Shown here piece by piece: positions 57,203 through 64,000 of a DNA stretch of 64,000 nucleotides. The notes beneath the pieces are model-generated. The model saw only the letters and a list, made by a program, of their open reading frames with translations, had not been told where the DNA came from and did no database searches. The translations under genes were made by a program, and so were the position numbers. The stretch spans positions 1,550,001-1,614,000 of the forward strand of contig NZ_CP074572.1 of the NCBI RefSeq assembly GCF_018394335.1, in the 5' to 3' direction. Every line of letters begins with the position of its first letter. The stretch's first letter is position 1. The DNA comes from Shewanella dokdonensis (lineage in GTDB: Bacteria; Pseudomonadota; Gammaproteobacteria; Enterobacterales; Shewanellaceae).

Positions 57203-57451
57203 TTAGGCTTTGCTCACTACTTCAACCAGCGTCCAAGACTTAGTCTTAGACAGCGGGCGACATTCACGAATAGTGACGATATCGCCTTCATTGCACTGGT
57301 TGGTTTCGTCATGTGCATGGATCTTAGTAGTACGTTTTACGTACTTACCGTAGATTGGGTGTTTTACCTGACGCTCAACGGCAACAGTGATGGACTTGTC
57401 CATTTTGTTGCTGGTCACTTTACCCTGTAAAGTACGGATTTTCTCAGACAT
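57203..57451 (-). CDS. rpsQ: Ribosomal protein S17
   Basis: 82 residues. [20 protein letters not shown] start region, [24 protein letters not shown] end. Last gene of the S10 operon. It overlaps rpmC by 1 bp. Confidence 0.98.
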   Translation of the reverse strand: MSEKIRTLQGKVTSNKMDKSITVAVERQVKHPIYGKYVKRTTKIHAHDETNQCNEGDIVTIRECRPLSKTKSWTLVEVVSKA

Positions 57452-57641
57452 TATGCACCTGCCTTAGAAGTAATAATGGTCTTAACGCGCGCGATGTTAC
57501 GGCGCACCTGCTTCAGCTGGTGTGTTTGAGCCAGCTGACCAGTGGCGTGTTGCATACGCAGGTTAAACTGCTCACGCAGCAGACCAAGTAGTTCAGCGTT
57601 CAGTTCTTCAACGCTTTTTTCTCTCAGTTCGCTCGCTTTCA

Positions 57642-57642
<1 letters not shown>
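57451..57642 (-). CDS. rpmC: Ribosomal protein L29
   Basis: 63 residues. [20 protein letters not shown] start; two-helix L29 fold. It overlaps neighbours by 1 bp on each side. Confidence 0.98.
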
Positions 57643-58756
<1,114 letters not shown>

Positions 58757-58765
58757 TGCTCTCTC

Positions 58766-59098
58766 CTAGCGGTCTGATACAACCACAGTAATGTGGCTGG
58801 TACGCTTCATGATACGATCAGCACGGCCTTTAGCACGTGGCATGATACGTTTCATTGTTGGACCTTCATCAACAAATACCTTACCGACTTTCAATTCGTC
58901 GATATCGGCACCTTCGTTGTGCTCGGCGTTAGCAATGGCAGAATCCAAAACTTTCTTGACCAGTACGGCAGCTTTCTTTGGACTGAAGGTCAGAACTTCC
59001 AGCGCTTTTGCCACTGGCAAACCGCGGATCTGATCTGCAACCAGACGAGCTTTCTGAGGCGACGTACGGGCAAAGCGATGTTTAGCTAAAACTTCCAT
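58766..59098 (-). CDS. rplV: Ribosomal protein L22
   Basis: 110 residues. Starts [22 protein letters not shown]; the loop with [18 protein letters not shown] lines the exit tunnel. Confidence 0.99.
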   Translation of the reverse strand: MEVLAKHRFARTSPQKARLVADQIRGLPVAKALEVLTFSPKKAAVLVKKVLDSAIANAEHNEGADIDELKVGKVFVDEGPTMKRIMPRAKGRADRIMKRTSHITVVVSDR

Positions 59099-59113
59099 CT
59101 TATTCCTCCCGTA

Positions 59114-59407
<294 letters not shown>

Positions 59408-60232
59408 TTACTTGTTACGACGACGTACGATGTACTTGTCAGTGCGCTTGTTGCTACGAGTCTTGTAGCCCTTAGTTGGTACGCCCCATGGTGATACAGG
59501 ATGACGACCACCAGAAGAACGACCTTCACCACCACCGTGTGGGTGGTCGACAGGGTTCATGGCAACACCACGTACAGTAGGACGCACGCCCAGCCAGCGC
59601 TTAGCACCAGCTTTACCCAGCTGACGCAGCATGTGTTCTGCGTTGCCGACTTCACCCAGAGTGGCACGGCACTCTACAGGCACTTTACGCATTTCGCCTG
59701 AACGCAGACGCAAGGTTGCATAAGCACCATCACGGGCAACAACCTGAGCATAAGCACCAGCAGAACGCGCCAACTGAGCACCTTTACCAGGTTTCATTTC
59801 AACAGCGTGAACCACGCTACCAACTGGAATGTTAACCAGCGGCAGAGCATTACCTGGTTTGATATCAGCAGCGGCACCAGAGACAACTTTGTCACCAGCC
59901 TGCATACCTTTAGCAGCCAGGATGTAACGACGTTCACCGTCAGCATACAGCACCAGCGCGATGTGCGCGGTACGGTTAGGATCGTATTCCAGACGTTCAA
60001 CTTTCCCAACGATACCGTCTTTGTCGCGTTTAAAGTCGATCAGACGATAGTGCTGTTTATGACCACCACCGATATGACGGGTAGTGATGCGACCAGTGTT
60101 GTTACGACCACCAGTTTTAGATTTCTTAGTCAGCAGACCAGCAAAAGGTTTGCCTTTGTGCAGGTCACTGTTAACAACCTTAACAACGCCACGACGGCCT
60201 GGAGAGGTTGGCTTACACTTAACAATTGCCAT
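59408..60232 (-). CDS. rplB: Ribosomal protein L2
   Basis: 274 residues. The peptidyl-transferase-near signature [29 protein letters not shown] lies near 222-250. It starts [20 protein letters not shown]. Confidence 0.99.
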   Translation of the reverse strand: MAIVKCKPTSPGRRGVVKVVNSDLHKGKPFAGLLTKKSKTGGRNNTGRITTRHIGGGHKQHYRLIDFKRDKDGIVGKVERLEYDPNRTAHIALVLYADGERRYILAAKGMQAGDKVVSGAAADIKPGNALPLVNIPVGSVVHAVEMKPGKGAQLARSAGAYAQVVARDGAYATLRLRSGEMRKVPVECRATLGEVGNAEHMLRQLGKAGAKRWLGVRPTVRGVAMNPVDHPHGGGEGRSSGGRHPVSPWGVPTKGYKTRSNKRTDKYIVRRRNK

Positions 60233-60248
60233 TTAAATTCTCCTTTGC

Positions 60249-60550
60249 TTACTCAGCGCCGCCGAGGAAATCGATATCAGCGCCCTCAGCCAGAGTCACA
60301 TAGGCTTTTTCCAGTCGCTGCGGCGGCCAGTACGGGCACCGTGACGCTTGGTTTTACCTTTGTTGATCAGAGTGCGAACACCATCAACTTTCACTTCAAA
60401 CAGTTTTTCTACGGCAGCTTTGATTTCTGCTTTAGTAGCAGTCAGCGCTACACGGAAAACTACGGTGTTGCTCTTCTCGGCAACAACAGTGCTCTTTTCA
60501 GAAACGTGCGGTGCCAGAATAACTTTCAGAATACGTTCTTCGCGGATCAT
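60249..60550 (-). CDS. rplW: Ribosomal protein L23 (frameshift near the end)
   Basis: 100 residues restored, as in E. coli. Starts [20 protein letters not shown]. Five A on the minus strand (60306-60310) where six are needed; as read it ends RSDWKKPM, restored it ends [23 protein letters not shown] at 60249. It overlaps rplD by 4 bp. Confidence 0.96.
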
Positions 60551-61152
60551 GCCAGCATCTCCTCGATTTGCTTCACAGCATCAGCGGTGACAAGCACTTT
60601 GTCGAATGCGATCAGGCTTACTGGATCAATACCGGCTACATCACGAACGTCAACCTTGTACAGGTTGCGAGCAGCCAGGAACAGGTTTTCGTCAACTTCT
60701 GGAGTCACGATCAACACATCTTCCAGTTGCATTTCTTTCAGTTTGGCTTTCAGCTCTTTAGTTTTTGGAGCTTCAACACCGAACTTCTCAACCACAATCA
60801 GACGTTCCTGACGTACCAGTTCAGACAGGATGCTCTTCAGAGCACCACGGTACATCTTCTTGTTAACTTTCTGACCATGATCTTGAGTTTTAGCAGCGAA
60901 GGTAACGCCACCGCCACGCCAAATCGGGCTTTTCACGTCGCCTGAACGGGCACGACCAGTGCCTTTCTGACGCCATGGTTTCTTAGCTGTGCCGTGAACT
61001 TCAGCGCGGGTCTTCTGACCACGAGTGCCCTGACGTGCGTTAGCGGCATATGCTACAACTACCTGATGAACCAGTGCTTCATTAAAGTCACGGCCGAAGG
61101 TAGTTTCGGAAACTTCAAGAGCGCTCTGCGCGTCTTTCAATACCAATTCCAT
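60547..61152 (-). CDS. rplD: Ribosomal protein L4
   Basis: 201 residues. [20 protein letters not shown] start; [26 protein letters not shown] near 60-85. L4 also binds the S10 leader to repress this operon. Confidence 0.99.
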   Translation of the reverse strand: MELVLKDAQSALEVSETTFGRDFNEALVHQVVVAYAANARQGTRGQKTRAEVHGTAKKPWRQKGTGRARSGDVKSPIWRGGGVTFAAKTQDHGQKVNKKMYRGALKSILSELVRQERLIVVEKFGVEAPKTKELKAKLKEMQLEDVLIVTPEVDENLFLAARNLYKVDVRDVAGIDPVSLIAFDKVLVTADAVKQIEEMLA

Positions 61153-61169
61153 TACTATCTCCTCAGACC

Positions 61170-61811
<642 letters not shown>

Positions 61812-61835
61812 TCAAACCTCTTCTAAGGATCTCAA

Positions 61836-62312
<477 letters not shown>

Positions 62313-62317
62313 CGGCT

Positions 62318-62345
62318 ATTATACCGATCCGGTTAAGGATTTCAA
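62318..62345 (-). promoter_or_regulatory. S10 operon promoter
   Basis: The minus strand has TTGAAA (62340-62345), a 16-nt spacer and TATAAT (62318-62323). A second TATAAT at 62398-62403 may be another start. The rest of the gap to tuf (to 62484) shows nothing else. Confidence 0.75.
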
Positions 62346-62484
62346 GGCCGCTGGCGATGTAATCGACAGACATTATTGCTGTCAAAATTTGAGCGGTATT
62401 ATACAGAGATTTCTGTTAATCACCAGCATTTATTACGCCACATTCTCATTGCGTTTTCTTGCTAATTTCCAACGCGCAAAAAAG

Positions 62485-62508
62485 AAAAGGAAGCCGAAGC
62501 TTCCTTTT
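62485..62508 (-). terminator. tuf terminator
   Basis: AAAAGGAAGC and GCTTCCTTTT form the stem, followed by C and TTTTTT on the minus strand, 19 bp after tuf. Confidence 0.9.
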
Positions 62509-62526
62509 CCATCAATCTCGACCTGA

Positions 62527-63711
62527 TTAGGCGATGATCTTCGCTACCACGCCGGCGCCTACTGTACGGCCACCTTCACGGATCGCAAAACGCAGACCTT
62601 CATCCATCGCGATTGGGCAGATCAATGTCACTACCATCTTGATGTTGTCGCCTGGCATTACCATTTCTACGCCTTCTGGCAGTTCGATGGTACCGGTCAC
62701 GTCAGTTGTACGGAAGTAGAACTGTGGACGATAGCCTTTGAAGAATGGTGTATGACGTCCACCTTCTTCTTTGCTCAGTACGTAAACTTCTGATTCGAAC
62801 TTGGTGTGTGGAGTGATTGTGCCTGGTTTTGCCAGCACTTGACCACGTTCCACTTCATCACGTTTAGTACCACGCAGCAGTACACCCACGTTTTCACCGG
62901 CACGACCTTCGTCCAGCAATTTACGGAACATTTCTACACCTGTACAGGTGGTACGAGTGGTGTCGTGGATACCCACGATTTCTACTTCGTCACCTACACG
63001 GATGATACCGCGTTCTACACGACCTGTTACTACTGTACCACGACCGGAGATTGAGAATACGTCTTCGATTGGCAGCAGGAATGGGTGGTCGATGTCACGG
63101 ACGGGTTCTGGGATGTAAGTATCCAGCGCTTCTGCCAGTTCGACGATCTTCGCTTCCCATTCTGGTTCGCCTTCCAGTGCTTTCAGGGCTGAACCCTGGA
63201 TCACTGGCAGGTCGTCACCTGGGAAGTCGTATTCTGACAGCAGTTCACGCACTTCCATTTCAACCAGTTCCAGCAACTCTTCATCATCTACCATGTCACA
63301 TTTGTTCATGAATACGATGATGTAAGGTACGCCTACCTGACGTGACAACAGGATGTGTTCACGAGTCTGTGGCATTGGGCCGTCAGTCGCTGCTACTACC
63401 AGGATGGCGCCGTCCATCTGCGCTGCACCGGTAATCATGTTTTTAACATAGTCAGCGTGCCCTGGGCAGTCTACGTGAGCGTAGTGACGAGTTGGTGTGT
63501 CGTACTCTACGTGAGAGGTGTTGATGGTAATACCACGTTCACGCTCTTCTGGTGCATTATCGATTGATGCGAAATCTTTTGCTTCACCGCCGTAAGTCTT
63601 GGACAGTACAGTTGTGATAGCTGCAGTCAGAGTGGTTTTACCATGGTCAACGTGGCCAATGGTACCCACGTTTACGTGGGGTTTATTACGTTCAAATTTA
63701 GCTTTAGACAC
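62527..63711 (-). CDS. tuf: Elongation factor Tu
   Basis: 394 residues. G motifs [11 protein letters not shown] near 19, DCPGHADY near 81 and NKCDMV near 136 are all present. GTG 63711 ([16 protein letters not shown] follows) is chosen with AAGGAA upstream, as in E. coli tuf. It follows fusA by 77 bp. Confidence 0.99.
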   Translation of the reverse strand: MSKAKFERNKPHVNVGTIGHVDHGKTTLTAAITTVLSKTYGGEAKDFASIDNAPEERERGITINTSHVEYDTPTRHYAHVDCPGHADYVKNMITGAAQMDGAILVVAATDGPMPQTREHILLSRQVGVPYIIVFMNKCDMVDDEELLELVEMEVRELLSEYDFPGDDLPVIQGSALKALEGEPEWEAKIVELAEALDTYIPEPVRDIDHPFLLPIEDVFSISGRGTVVTGRVERGIIRVGDEVEIVGIHDTTRTTCTGVEMFRKLLDEGRAGENVGVLLRGTKRDEVERGQVLAKPGTITPHTKFESEVYVLSKEEGGRHTPFFKGYRPQFYFRTTDVTGTIELPEGVEMVMPGDNIKMVVTLICPIAMDEGLRFAIREGGRTVGAGVVAKIIA

Positions 63712-63788
63712 GATATATTCCTTTGTTTCAGATGTGCCTGACATTGCCAGGCACAATCAATCAAAATAACAGTTATGCCGTTCCTAAA

Positions 63789-64000
63789 TCAGGTACGAGC
63801 TTCGATAACTGCCTTAGCAACATTTTGCGGTGCTTCTGCATACTTCAGGAATTCCATGGAGTATGAGGCACGGCCTTGAGTGGCGGAACGCAAATCTGTT
63901 GCATAACCAAACATTTCAGCCAGAGGCACTACGGCACGGATAATCTTGATGCCGGCTACGCCATCGTCCATCCCTTCAATGAGACCACGACGGCGGTTAA
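63789..64000 (-). CDS. fusA: Elongation factor G, C-terminal part (cut by window end)
   Basis: The last 70 or so codons of [23 protein letters not shown], then [24 protein letters not shown]. The gene continues to the right of the window. The order fusA-tuf-S10 operon is the str/S10 arrangement. Confidence 0.97.
   Translation of the reverse strand, partial: NRRRGLIEGMDDGVAGIKIIRAVVPLAEMFGYATDLRSATQGRASYSMEFLKYAEAPQNVAKAVIEART

Noticed and set aside
59807..60811. A 334-codon plus-strand ORF
   Set aside because: It is antisense to rplB, rplW and rplD, has no ribosome binding site or family resemblance, and its length follows from the codon bias of the ribosomal genes.

Overview
The window looks like chromosomal core DNA from a Shewanella-like gammaproteobacterium. 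I base this on the 16S rRNA text (read by eye; a 16S search would settle it), the DciA-type helicase loader beside lpxC, the E. coli-like order of the mra/fts and S10-spc-alpha clusters, and Shewanella-type proteins throughout. Nearly all genes are housekeeping genes on the minus strand. I found no phage, CRISPR array, defence island or secondary-metabolite cluster, and no convincing undescribed system. The interesting material is regulatory and structural.

Layout from left to right. 1-2250: the start of an rRNA operon on the minus strand (tRNA-Ile, 16S, processing stem, boxA, P2 and P1), with a large imperfect palindrome in the tRNA spacer. 2305-6468: secA, an M23 peptidase and dciA. 6470-23370: lpxC and the division and cell-wall cluster, transcribed mraZ-rsmH-ftsL-ftsI-murE-murF-mraY-murD-ftsW-murG-murC-ftsQ-ftsA-ftsZ, behind a promoter with three MraZ-type repeats. 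23804-25512: a small unknown gene with a sigma-28-like promoter, and a FadL-type porin. 26047-30907: leuABCD with a leucine-rich leader peptide and attenuator. 31175-37747: a TPR/membrane protein with a decayed GGDEF-like domain, recQ, a RarD-like transporter, a small PH-like membrane protein, and argA behind tandem ARG boxes. 38018-47158: the E. coli-like string rpmG-rpmB-radC-coaBC-dut-slmA ... pyrE-rph-yicC, with an S9 peptidase and folE placed between slmA and pyrE. 47178-48475: an IS3-family element. 48528-64000: the alpha, spc and S10 ribosomal operons, tuf and the 3' end of fusA, with the S4- and L4-responsive leaders visible.

How the genes work together. The mra/fts block supplies peptidoglycan precursors (MurC-F, MraY, MurG), the septal synthase (FtsW/FtsI) and the divisome (FtsL, FtsQ, FtsA, FtsZ). 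LpxC adds lipid A, SecA and SecY provide protein export, and SlmA keeps FtsZ off the nucleoid. The ribosomal block, 16S and tuf form the translation core. The leu and arg genes carry product-feedback switches readable in the DNA.

Sequence quality caveat: about 20 single- or two-base frameshifts break genes, many of them essential (secA, ftsZ, ftsW, murD, murE, rplC, rplW, rpsH, dut, coaBC). Most are one base missing from a short homopolymer. This points to uncorrected read or assembly error, not gene death. Affected genes are given below as single coding regions with the likely break named.
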